NCBI GenBank assembly: GCA_003956705.1
Contig: QZCP01000823.1
Location: 124,001 to 188,000, forward strand
DNA from: Brevipalpus yothersi
Lineage: Eukaryota; Arthropoda; Arachnida; Trombidiformes; Tenuipalpidae
DNA: 64,000 bases
Direction: 5' to 3'
Positions 1 to 9,149 of the stretch are shown one piece after another. Under the pieces are notes generated by a model. The model had not been told where the DNA came from, did not search any database, and saw only the letters and a list, made by a program, of their open reading frames with translations. Position numbers and translations under genes: made by a program. How positions within the stretch are numbered: position 1 is the stretch's first letter; each line of letters begins with the position of its first letter.

Positions 1-9
1 AAATCATTT

Positions 10-779
10 NNNNNNNNNNNNNNNNNNNNNNNNNNNNNNNNNNNNNNNNNNNNNNNNNNNNNNNNNNNNNNNNNNNNNNNNNNNNNNNNNNNNNNNNNNN
101 NNNNNNNNNNNNNNNNNNNNNNNNNNNNNNNNNNNNNNNNNNNNNNNNNNNNNNNNNNNNNNNNNNNNNNNNNNNNNNNNNNNNNNNNNNNNNNNNNNNN
201 NNNNNNNNNNNNNNNNNNNNNNNNNNNNNNNNNNNNNNNNNNNNNNNNNNNNNNNNNNNNNNNNNNNNNNNNNNNNNNNNNNNNNNNNNNNNNNNNNNNN
301 NNNNNNNNNNNNNNNNNNNNNNNNNNNNNNNNNNNNNNNNNNNNNNNNNNNNNNNNNNNNNNNNNNNNNNNNNNNNNNNNNNNNNNNNNNNNNNNNNNNN
401 NNNNNNNNNNNNNNNNNNNNNNNNNNNNNNNNNNNNNNNNNNNNNNNNNNNNNNNNNNNNNNNNNNNNNNNNNNNNNNNNNNNNNNNNNNNNNNNNNNNN
501 NNNNNNNNNNNNNNNNNNNNNNNNNNNNNNNNNNNNNNNNNNNNNNNNNNNNNNNNNNNNNNNNNNNNNNNNNNNNNNNNNNNNNNNNNNNNNNNNNNNN
601 NNNNNNNNNNNNNNNNNNNNNNNNNNNNNNNNNNNNNNNNNNNNNNNNNNNNNNNNNNNNNNNNNNNNNNNNNNNNNNNNNNNNNNNNNNNNNNNNNNNN
701 NNNNNNNNNNNNNNNNNNNNNNNNNNNNNNNNNNNNNNNNNNNNNNNNNNNNNNNNNNNNNNNNNNNNNNNNNNNNNNN
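10..779. other. Assembly gap (N run)
   Basis: Unknown bases. The gap ends five bases before the ATG of the transposase gene, so the left end of that transposon, its promoter and any upstream exon cannot be seen. Confidence 0.99.
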
Positions 780-784
780 AAAAT

Positions 785-3316
785 ATGGAGGACGAGAGGT
801 GCTGCTGCTGTGGCAGAGATTTCGAAACTCTGCGCCGTCATTCTTCGAGGACGAGTACCAACTCTTCACGTGCTTTCAAGGTGGACTCAGATGAGATGGT
901 CGATTGGATACTGGACAATCGTGTATCCATCTGTCAAAAAAAAGGATATATTATTCGATTGGACCTTGAGGTAAGCCCAGAGACGCATGTGTGTGGAGAA
1001 TGTAGGACAAAATACTTGAATCACAAGAGAAAAAGCTCAAGAGCGAGCAGCCGAGCCTCGATTAGTGCTGACAATTTTGAGAGGGGACAAAACACGGGTG
1101 AGAACTCACCTGAGCCCGTTGGAGAAATTGAATCTCCAGATCAATTGTATGAGCCTTCAACCTCCCGAGGTGTAAGAGCTAGGCCTCCTCCACTCAATCT
1201 TGATGAACTATGTAGGAATTTCAGTGACTCCTCAACAGTTTCGACTCCTACTGAGGCTAGAAATAGAAGAAAATTCGCTCGATTTAGTTCACCATGTAGG
1301 ATTGACCCAGAGAGTGATGTAACTGATCCTGGAGAAGCAGCAGATCATGAGCTTGAAGAGTCCATTCCTGGGCCCAGTGGCTGTGTAGGACCCCAGCTGC
1401 AGTTCCAACAGTTCGGTCAAGCAGCCCAGTCAACTGATCCATCTGATTCTGATGAGAGCAGTTCAAGCTCAAGTTCAAGCTCAGAAGACGAATATAGACC
1501 TCCAATCGTTAGACAACGAAGAGTGGATCCAATCAATAACATCCAAGCGACCACTTCTTCTAGCAGCAGTTGTATATTCGGTTGCCGCAGGATGAGTCAT
1601 TCAAGAGTTATCAGCAAAGAGATGCGGACTAGCTGCATCATCCACCATGAGCTTTTTATACCACCAGGGGCTCGTTGCTGTAGGACTCATCCAGATGAGA
1701 TAAGCGAATACGCTCAGTTGAGAAGATATCGAGACATAACCCCTGAAGAGAGTCTCCAGATCAATAAACTGCTGAGAGAACTCAGGGTGGGACAGATCAA
1801 TTTGAAGGTTCCGGAGCTTCATGAGTCCAATGATGAGTATTTCAAATTCTGGACCAAGCTTCAAACATCTGATTTCAGAGATCTTTTGCAACGTCTTCCA
1901 TCTCTCTCAAATAAGAAGAAAGAGCTTAAGCTCTTTGTATTCCTGCTGAAACTTAGGCACAACTTCACTGATGTTGAGATAGCGAAGCTCTTTGACTGTC
2001 ATGACTCAACTATAAGAAGGTGGAATACCAAGACAACAGAAGCTTTCAAAACTGATTTGATCAATAGAGAGTTAGGAACTAGAGAATTTGGGTGCAGGCA
2101 GAGCTCAATTATTGCGAATCAAACGTTGCTTGGGAATCGTGACAATCCAGATAGGCGGTTGATAATCATTGCTGATGGTGGCTATGTTTACCACCAAGCT
2201 AGCTCTAGTTTTGCCTACCAAATGAGAAGCTTTTCAGTCCAGAAAAAAAGACATTTGGTCAAGCCAATGCTTTTAGTTTATCCTAACGGGTATATCTTGG
2301 ACATTCACTCTACTCAAGCTGCAGTCAATAATGATGCTGATATTTTCAGTGGTATATTAAGGAATGATACTCTGTTTCGACAACATATAAGACAGAATGA
2401 TGTTTTATTAGTCGATAGAGGATTCCGAAATGTCGTCAGAGCCTCACAACGGTATGGTTTTGAAGTGAGGATACCTCATTCAGCCTCTGGCAGGTCTCAA
2501 CTAACTTGGCAAGAAGCTAATTATAATAGAGAGGGTACTATGAATCGTTGGGTAGTTGAGGTCGTTTTTGCACATATTAAAGATTTCAAAATAATCTCTG
2601 ATATCTGGTACAACAAGAGCCTCCCTGAGAAATATCCAGACTACATTGCGATATGTGCAAAACTTGTTAATCTGTATAATCAGAGGCTGTATTCAAATCG
2701 TGGGAACCAGGAGAGAATTCTTGAGCAATATCGTTCTCGAAGGAACTATCCAAATCTCTTACTATCTCTAGTTCGGGATAATGAGCTCAATCGGAGACTA
2801 CCATCTTTCAGAGCATACGATCCTTCTGAGCAACTTTTCCCACGTCTGTCTCCAGATGAACTGTATATTTTCTGTACAGGAACATATGTTCTCAGGCTTG
2901 CTCCAAGATATATCAAACATATGCGGAATGAGAACATCTCGATGCATCCAAAAGTATGCACTACGATAGATCAATTCAGACCAGGAAGATACGGTATATA
3001 TACTGTCAACCCAAGACTATTCTATATTCGTTTTAGCTCCAGATACCATTCAAGAAAGACCTATAGATGCTTCATTCTGACTGACGGTAGTTTGGAAGGG
3101 ATTGATTCAATCTTACAACACTACTGTACATGTTTATCTGGAGCAAAGACTTTGGGTTGTTGTGCTCATGTAGCTGCAGCTATGTGGTATTTTTCAGATG
3201 GATATGAAGACGAGTCCCCCGAACCTGGTGCTCATTTGAGAGAATTTGCAGTGAGGATGGAGCATCAACAGCTTGTACAAAGTCCTGACACATCCGAAGA
3301 TGAAATGTTCGATTGA
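785..3316 (+). CDS. ISL2EU/Harbinger-like DDE transposase with C-terminal SWIM zinc finger
   Basis: An uninterrupted 843-codon frame. Residues 1-80 hold a Cys-rich N-terminus (CCCCGRDF, then CGEC), probably zinc-binding. Residues 85-260 are Ser/acidic-rich linker. A DDE_Tnp_4-type core follows: D464 in IIIADGGY, D544 in LLVDRGF and E592 in VVEVVFAHIK, with the VKPMLLVYPNGYILDIHS stretch typical of ISL2EU/Harbinger-type enzymes. Near the C-terminus C781-x-C783 ... C793-x-H795 fits a SWIM zinc finger, used for DNA or protein binding. The enzyme would cut and paste its own element in the nucleus. No stop or frameshift is seen, so it may be recent. The ATG at 785 is the first possible start after the gap; an upstream exon cannot be excluded. 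The superfamily within the DDE_Tnp_4 group is the least certain part. Confidence 0.85.
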   Translation: MEDERCCCCGRDFETLRRHSSRTSTNSSRAFKVDSDEMVDWILDNRVSICQKKGYIIRLDLEVSPETHVCGECRTKYLNHKRKSSRASSRASISADNFERGQNTGENSPEPVGEIESPDQLYEPSTSRGVRARPPPLNLDELCRNFSDSSTVSTPTEARNRRKFARFSSPCRIDPESDVTDPGEAADHELEESIPGPSGCVGPQLQFQQFGQAAQSTDPSDSDESSSSSSSSSEDEYRPPIVRQRRVDPINNIQATTSSSSSCIFGCRRMSHSRVISKEMRTSCIIHHELFIPPGARCCRTHPDEISEYAQLRRYRDITPEESLQINKLLRELRVGQINLKVPELHESNDEYFKFWTKLQTSDFRDLLQRLPSLSNKKKELKLFVFLLKLRHNFTDVEIAKLFDCHDSTIRRWNTKTTEAFKTDLINRELGTREFGCRQSSIIANQTLLGNRDNPDRRLIIIADGGYVYHQASSSFAYQMRSFSVQKKRHLVKPMLLVYPNGYILDIHSTQAAVNNDADIFSGILRNDTLFRQHIRQNDVLLVDRGFRNVVRASQRYGFEVRIPHSASGRSQLTWQEANYNREGTMNRWVVEVVFAHIKDFKIISDIWYNKSLPEKYPDYIAICAKLVNLYNQRLYSNRGNQERILEQYRSRRNYPNLLLSLVRDNELNRRLPSFRAYDPSEQLFPRLSPDELYIFCTGTYVLRLAPRYIKHMRNENISMHPKVCTTIDQFRPGRYGIYTVNPRLFYIRFSSRYHSRKTYRCFILTDGSLEGIDSILQHYCTCLSGAKTLGCCAHVAAAMWYFSDGYEDESPEPGAHLREFAVRMEHQQLVQSPDTSEDEMFD

Positions 3317-3327
3317 GGTTGAGTATT

Positions 3328-3500
3328 GGCTGAGGTCCCATCATTAGGATGGTTGATGTTCGCTCATTCCAGGCTGAGATCCCATCATCATGATGGTGAT
3401 GTGCACCACTTTGGAGCTGAGGTCCCATCATTGAGATGGTTGATGTTCGCTCATCCCAGGCTGAGGACCCGTTTTCATGATGGTGATGTCCACTTGATTT
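3328..3500. repeat. 44-bp tandem repeat x4 just after the transposase
   Basis: Four diverged units begin near 3328, 3372, 3415 and 3460, each starting with a version of GGCTGAGGTCCCATCAT. Alternate units match best, giving a higher-order 87-bp period. They start 12 bases after the transposase stop and may be subterminal repeats of that transposon. Confidence 0.75.
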
Positions 3501-3599
3501 TCTTCAGAATGATTCGAATTCTGACCTATGCACTTGCTGTGTTTAGTTTTGAATCCCAATTTATGATTGGATAAGATTCATCGTAGATTGGTGGTCAGC

Positions 3600-4030
3600 G
3601 AAGTCCCAACCCAACCTCCACGCGGTGCTGACTGGATCCACGAAAAACTTTTTTATCATATCTTGAAAAGTTCCCTGGATAAAGAGATGAAAATTGGACA
3701 AATGATAGATCATCAAAGGATAATTAACATGTGCCAGTTTTGCAATGCGTTCAAGCTGATTTTTTCATTTTTCTCATTTTTTGTTCAAAAAATCATCTTT
3801 TTTACGATATCTCAAAAAGTTCCCTGAATAAAGATATGATAGTTGTACAATATCCAGACACTCGGATGTTCTTCAAGGTGTATGAGTTTGATAATGTGTT
3901 CAAGCCGATTTATCAAGATATCTCGAAAAAACTTGAAAAAATGAAGTTTTTCGAGCTTATCTTATCTCGATCATATTTTATCAAATCAGTATTGATATCT
4001 CAGGATACAGTAAGAAATGAGTCTCTCTGA
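3600..4030. repeat. Two diverged ~148-bp repeats (part of a third)
   Basis: ATATCTTGAAAAGTTCCCTG at about 3658 recurs as GATATCTCAAAAAGTTCCCTG at about 3805, with related sequence after it (for example GCGTTCAAGCTGATTT against GTGTTCAAGCCGATTT). A shorter echo starts near 3918. The small open frames here are not supported as genes. Confidence 0.55.
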
Positions 4031-4700
4031 AAACATCATTTGAAGATTATCTGATAAGTTGGAGGGAATCTATAGTCGAATCAAGATATAAGAATGTAGG
4101 CACTCTTATCTTTGGAACGACTCTAGCTACAAGGTTTGTAATAGCATTTTCGTGTTTCTCATCAAAGATTACAATTAATAAGATGAGTCTCATTCAAATT
4201 TGAGCTAGGGCCGAAAATGGCTGTTTTTGCCTACTGTTCTTTGGTTCAACATGGAGTGCGTTGGCACAGTCCAATGATTCCCAATTCCATTGGAATGAAC
4301 GCTTCAGACAAGGCATCATGGGAATACTGCAAAAATAGAGATCGAACCACTGATTCGGAAGAATTCAGGGCCAAAAATCCTGGTTGCTTCTCAAACATCT
4401 ATTAGCTTCATGATTATTTGATATATAAAATCAACAAAAATAAAAAAAATATACATGGTGTAAATGGGAACTTCTTTGAGCTTCTCCCACCTTTTCTTTG
4501 TTGAATTTTTCCTGCAACACAACTTATTCTTATGACTAAGCTGTGTTTTACAGTGCTAATACAATCGATATTGATTGTTTCTGATACTCAATCACCTTTG
4601 GAGATGATTGATAGATGCATTTAATATACTATCTTAAGATGATTCACTTATCTTTTGTGGGTATTTCACTGTTTCCCGATGCTGTAGTTATTTTTATTAT
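4031..4700. other. AT-rich stretch, no gene seen
   Basis: Only short open frames without family resemblance. No A or B family sequence was recognised here. Confidence 0.5.
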
Positions 4701-4895
4701 CGCAGTCTCTCCTTTTCTTTGTTACAGTCTTCTTAACTAGCACTACTTTTTATCAGTACAGTCACTTTGAGTGGCACAGTCTCCTTAAATGGTTGCGATT
4801 CCCTATTTCACACAGTCTTCTTGATTGTTACAGACTTTTCAGTGATCGCAGTTTTTTCATCACCACAGTCTTTTTTACCACCACATTCTTGATAG
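4701..4895. repeat. Degenerate 17-18 bp minisatellite
   Basis: An ACAGTC-type core recurs at about 4702, 4724, 4758, 4776, 4812, 4830, 4848, 4865 and 4882. The steps are near 17-18 bp or twice that. The unit resembles ACAGTCTTCTTGATTGTT. Confidence 0.6.
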
Positions 4896-5149
4896 TTGTT
4901 CATAAACCTTATTGCACAATTCCCCGACCTTACCATCTCTTCTCATAACATCACTGTTTTATAGTTTCAGTGGTCGGTGAATCTAATTCTCATACTTATC
5001 ACAATATTCCATCCACAAAAAATAACTCACAATATAAAAATTTAAGGTTACACAATCAAACTATGCTCTCTAGATTTGGCTAGAATAGACTCGGATTATA
5101 ACTAGAACTATAAGATTGCCTCCCTCTAAGTGAAACTTCGGCCACTTAT

Positions 5150-6440
5150 ACACATCACATTCATTCAATGAGAGTCATGTTCATGAACCGATGTCCACTC
5201 ATCAATTCTAAATCCATTTAATTGCTATGAATCACTACTGATCATTTAGTTTCTAAATAATTTCTGATAAGTTCGCTGCTGAAAATGAGGCACCATGTTG
5301 ATTTCATCACTCATACGAACGAATTACTAAAAAAATTTGGTCGAGAAGTCATAATGAAGAGCCATATTTTCTTCATATTTTTCATGATCGACTTACTCCG
5401 TTCCTTCTTCACTATCTTGAAACATTACGAATATTCAATCAAGGAGACATAACTGGGCAATTTAGTGATCTCTTAAAAGGAGACTGAGATGAGGTTACAT
5501 TTCTTTCACTGTTCATCATTTGGGGCAGAAAAGTTCTAAATGGTCCTGAACCACAACTCTTACCCATCAATTGAAGCTTTTTGGTACCAAAAGATCTAAG
5601 AATAGTGGCCTGAGCTCGGAGAGTCATTACAGTGGACGCTTAGAATTTCCTATTACAGTTCTGATATTATAATATTGTTAATTTAGTTCTTTTGCGAATT
5701 TGTTATTTTTGAAAGCTTTTCACTTTTTGATATTTATTTTCATATAATGTGAGTGACTTCACTGAATAGTGAAATCCTTAATTAGAATCATTTTCTTGTG
5801 GATTCGTGACTAATCATAGATCACATCTATCAAAAATTGAGGCAGAGATAATGTACCAGTATAATAGAAAAGCTTTCGAAAGTTTTATCAAAACCTTCCA
5901 TAAACTAACCTGACAACCTAGTAGCTGAACTTTCATTAGAGTTGCAAAACTCAATTGCTGATATTTTCCAAAATTGGTCCATTCACTGAACAGAAATTCA
6001 AAGATTCAATTTGGACTTCTTTTTCAGTAAGAGAGATCGTTAGCTAACCAGTTCATCCATTCTTATTCTAACCAAGAAAAAAGAAACTGAAAGCAACTAG
6101 CAAAAAAGGGTCAGCTAAACCCAGCTTTGTGAGAGCTTTTTATCAGAGAGAACAATATGAAAAGCTTATCACTTTTTCCTTTCCTCTCTTCTCCACAAGT
6201 ATACTTATTTCATCCCTTATCGCTACTTATTTTCTTACTGAATTAGACATTGCAAATGAATGTTGATGAGTTGTTTCTTTGGCCTAACCACAGTATATTC
6301 ATTTTTTCAAAGCTTTCTTGTGAGAATTTTTCTAAGTTATTCCTACGAAATATTTGAATCATTCCATTACTTTCATTGTGAATGATTTTCTCACTTACAG
6401 TTGTTCACAAAACGTGAAACATTCAAGAATTCATTTCAAT
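5150..6440. repeat. Array spacer plus upstream region of A1 (copy 1)
   Basis: This spacer is strongly similar to 11050-12308 and 18570-19865, and shares a short segment with 37050-37220. Shared landmarks include AATGAGAGTCATGTTCAT, CACTACTGATCATTTAG, TTTTTGGTACCAAAAGATCT and ATAATGTGAGTG. No gene is seen. The last ~400 bp is the conserved family A upstream block. In A1 its octamer-like site is changed (TATTTTCTTA). Confidence 0.7.
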
Positions 6441-7760
6441 ATGTCTTTCATGGTAAGAGTTTCACCATTTTATCATTATTTTACTTTACACCAATCATCG
6501 TTTCGCGTACAGATTGAATCAGCTAGAAAAGTGGAGCTGAGAGAAGCTATCCATGAACTTCTAAGAGATCGAAATCAAAGGACAAGATTCGAGCAAGTGA
6601 TCACGAAAATAATTGATCAAAATATTTGTAATCTCAATGTTCAAACGAAAGATGATGACCAAACCTCAGATTTTATGATGGGTACTGACAAAGAGAAACC
6701 AACAGAACAGGATGATCAGCTTCCCCGACAGTTTATAGATAAAAAAGCAAACTTGGAAAATTTTCAGGACTCTAATACGGGAACATCGTGGGAACCTCAT
6801 CCTTCCCAATCTTTCAAGCGAATCAGGGAAGAATTAGAGCCTTCTTCAGATTTTATTCTCGGAAGTGGGGCTAACTTTGACATGCAGAGAGTTTCTTGGA
6901 TAAAAAATTCAGCAAAATCTCAGATTAACTCTCCCAGCCAAACCAAATCAATGCCCAGTGGTTCTCAGAAGAAGATGAGAGCCAATTACACTGATGTAAA
7001 TATCTATATTAATGAACCAACTGGCTTAGGATACCAAATTATTTATCAAGGGAAAGCTATTGATAAGAACTGTTTGCAAAAAATCACTGAAACGAAAACT
7101 CGTAAGACAAAGTGTGGATGGCTCCTCTGTAAGATTCATGATGAGTGTAACTTCTCCAAGCCTCCAGAGGATGAGTCAAGACAACCAAAAGGATTTAATG
7201 AATGCTCAGTTCGGCACATCAGAGCTACTTTTGTTGAATATTTTTGCAGAGTATGTCTTCATACATTCAGCTATTCGACCAGCCCAGTATCTCATCTTAG
7301 AAGGCACTCAAGCGCAACAAATATGCCAGCTTCTCCGAAATCGAATAGAAAAGTGGAAACTGAGAGGGTTACTCCAAAAAGCATGGCACCTCATCCAGAT
7401 ATACCCTTAATGGACTATCAAGGAAAATACAAACTTCAACTAACTGATGAGAATATACAGACCATGTCTATCATGGGCTATAAATATCAAATCTACTACA
7501 AAGGGCAAGCTATCGATAAAAATCAATTGAAGCAAATCATGGAGAAAAAGGTTATCAAATTGAAATCTGGATTATTTCTCTGCCCACTCCATGAAGACTG
7601 TCCATATTCTAGCTTGCTAAAAAACAAACCTCTACTTAAATATGATGTGGTGCGACATACTGCGATTGCTTTCATCACCTACTTATGCAGATACTGTTTT
7701 CACAAAGCTAATAATCCAATTGCGATGCTTGGCCATTTGAGGCTCCATCAACATTCATAA
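6441..7760 (+). CDS. Family A copy 1 (A1): two-module zinc-finger protein
   Basis: Join 6441-6452 and 6513-7760 (419 aa). Exon 1 codes MSFM in a strong insect start context. The 60-nt intron begins GTAAGAG and ends TACAG, and exon 2 begins IESA. The intron length is a multiple of three, so the unspliced frame also stays open. Residues 5-50 form a likely helix. Residues 50-160 are a charged linker with basic patches. Module 1 has C210-x2-H213-x2-C216 followed by a C2H2 finger (C249, C252, H265, H269). Module 2 repeats this with C361, H364, C367 and C396, C399, H412, H416. Nuclear nucleic-acid binding is inferred from the fingers. The family is not one I recognise. B1 follows downstream on the same strand, in the same duplicated unit. 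Confidence 0.78.
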   Translation: MSFMVRVSPFYHYFTLHQSSFRVQIESARKVELREAIHELLRDRNQRTRFEQVITKIIDQNICNLNVQTKDDDQTSDFMMGTDKEKPTEQDDQLPRQFIDKKANLENFQDSNTGTSWEPHPSQSFKRIREELEPSSDFILGSGANFDMQRVSWIKNSAKSQINSPSQTKSMPSGSQKKMRANYTDVNIYINEPTGLGYQIIYQGKAIDKNCLQKITETKTRKTKCGWLLCKIHDECNFSKPPEDESRQPKGFNECSVRHIRATFVEYFCRVCLHTFSYSTSPVSHLRRHSSATNMPASPKSNRKVETERVTPKSMAPHPDIPLMDYQGKYKLQLTDENIQTMSIMGYKYQIYYKGQAIDKNQLKQIMEKKVIKLKSGLFLCPLHEDCPYSSLLKNKPLLKYDVVRHTAIAFITYLCRYCFHKANNPIAMLGHLRLHQHS

Positions 7761-8119
7761 ATTGTAATATGCTGTGGGAAGTGTCAACAGTTTTCCTGGT
7801 TCATCCAGAAATGTTCAGACCCAGCTCTCCCTTAATGTTCAATCATCTCAACAAAAATTCTGATTTAATAAAATCATGGTATCCTGATTTGAACGAGAGC
7901 TATTTTTTCATCTCCATGTTTTCATTCTGTTCTATGAACAAATCTCAATACAACTGTACTCAATACAATACAATGTAACCTCAACGATAATGTTTAATCT
8001 GTTCATTTGAAGGATGAATCTAAATATCAAATGCAAAGTGTTCATTCAAAAATATCAATGTTAGTATTAACAGTGAGGGTATAAAAAGAATAAAGTTATT
8101 CCCTATGTTTTCTCGAATA
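7761..8119. other. 3' flank of A1, no gene seen
   Basis: AT-rich. Closely similar to 15322-15654 downstream of A3 (shared ATCATGGTATCCTGATTTG), which shows the A+B unit was copied as a block. The open frame at 7769-7978 is not preserved in the other copy and is not called. Confidence 0.55.
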
Positions 8120-8400
8120 GATATGATGAATTGGAGAGTCAAATGATCATCAAGAGAATTTACCTACTATCAATCTCGAACAAAGCATTCAGCAATAGAT
8201 CAGCTTCTCGAGAGCAAGTAAAATAGAGACATGAATTTCTCAATGGGCAAGGTCAAGTGGAAAGGATCATCATCAAATCTGAGGTACTAGAAATGTCTTC
8301 TACGGAGAATCAACATGTGGCCGATCAAACTGGTGGAAATATTCCCATTATACCAGAAACCAGAGTCTGGACTTATGGAAACAATATCAGTTGAGTTCTA
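8120..8400 (+). pseudogene. Dead fragment of a family B N-terminal region (b1)
   Basis: The DNA resembles B1 from about 9350 to 9590 (QSDHQEN ... VPEMSS ... ISILPETG) but carries several stops and indels. It ends where sequence GTCTGGACTTATGGAAA replaces the start of the vestigial module. The same damaged fragment with the same junction occurs at 15655-15920, so it was already dead before the A+B unit was duplicated. Confidence 0.65.
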
Positions 8401-9149
8401 GATTTCAAACTCACAAAAGTAAGGATTGTTACGCAAACATCTTCGATTACTCTCATATCACAAAAATCATCCCAATAGCCGATACGAAAGCGAAAGAATG
8501 TGCTCGAGAGGAACTGTACTGGGCTTTGTTTATAACATTATCAAATTTCTATTGCATAAATCAAACCTCTTTCGTCATATTTGAAGATATTCCTCCATAT
8601 GAGATCATGAAGAATTAACATTTAAAAGATTAGCGCTTTATCATTGTTAGAATTAATTCAACAGAGGTGGATACATATCGCTATCGATATCCCATAGAAT
8701 TCTCGATATCGATATGAACTTTTTGGCGCCAGAAGATTTTCCGAAGAAAAGTGGCCTCAACTGCAGAGTTTGCGTGTCTTGTCAACTTTATTCTCGAGTT
8801 TTTCTCAACAGAAACTTTTTTCAAAACTTTGTTTGGTAAAAAATATTTTGTTTACTTTTTGATTTTTGTTTCGAATAATGTGAGCGTTTTCGCTCTCAAT
8901 TATGATAATATTATGAGAACAGAGAGAATAGTGAAAACAAACTTATCTGCATGTATTCTAGTAACTCTTAATTACATTTCTTGAAGCCAGTTACTAAAGT
9001 GATTTACATATTTAGAAGTGTTGAACTTTTCCTTTCTTCTTCCATTATTCATCAGTAACTCTACTGAGCATTAGATATATCAGATATATCATTGCTCACA
9101 GAAAATTCCAAGTGTTTTAAATTCAATTAAATTGTTCGGATGCTCCATC
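8401..9149. other. Upstream region of B1
   Basis: Homologous to 15921-16658 upstream of B2 (shared CGATATCGATATGAACTTTT and TTTTTGGCGCCAGAA). It also shows weaker similarity to the A-type spacer around 5580-5770 (TTTTTGGTACCAAAAGATCT, ATAATGTGAGTG), so A and B flanks probably share ancestry. Short open frames are not conserved and are not called. An AG after GCTCAC at about 9100 could be a 5'-UTR splice acceptor. Confidence 0.5.

Noticed and set aside
4217..4405. 62-codon frame in the AT-rich region
   Set aside because: No resemblance to any family, no conservation elsewhere in the window.
8391..8984. Small open frames between b1 and B1
   Set aside because: Not preserved in the homologous region before B2.
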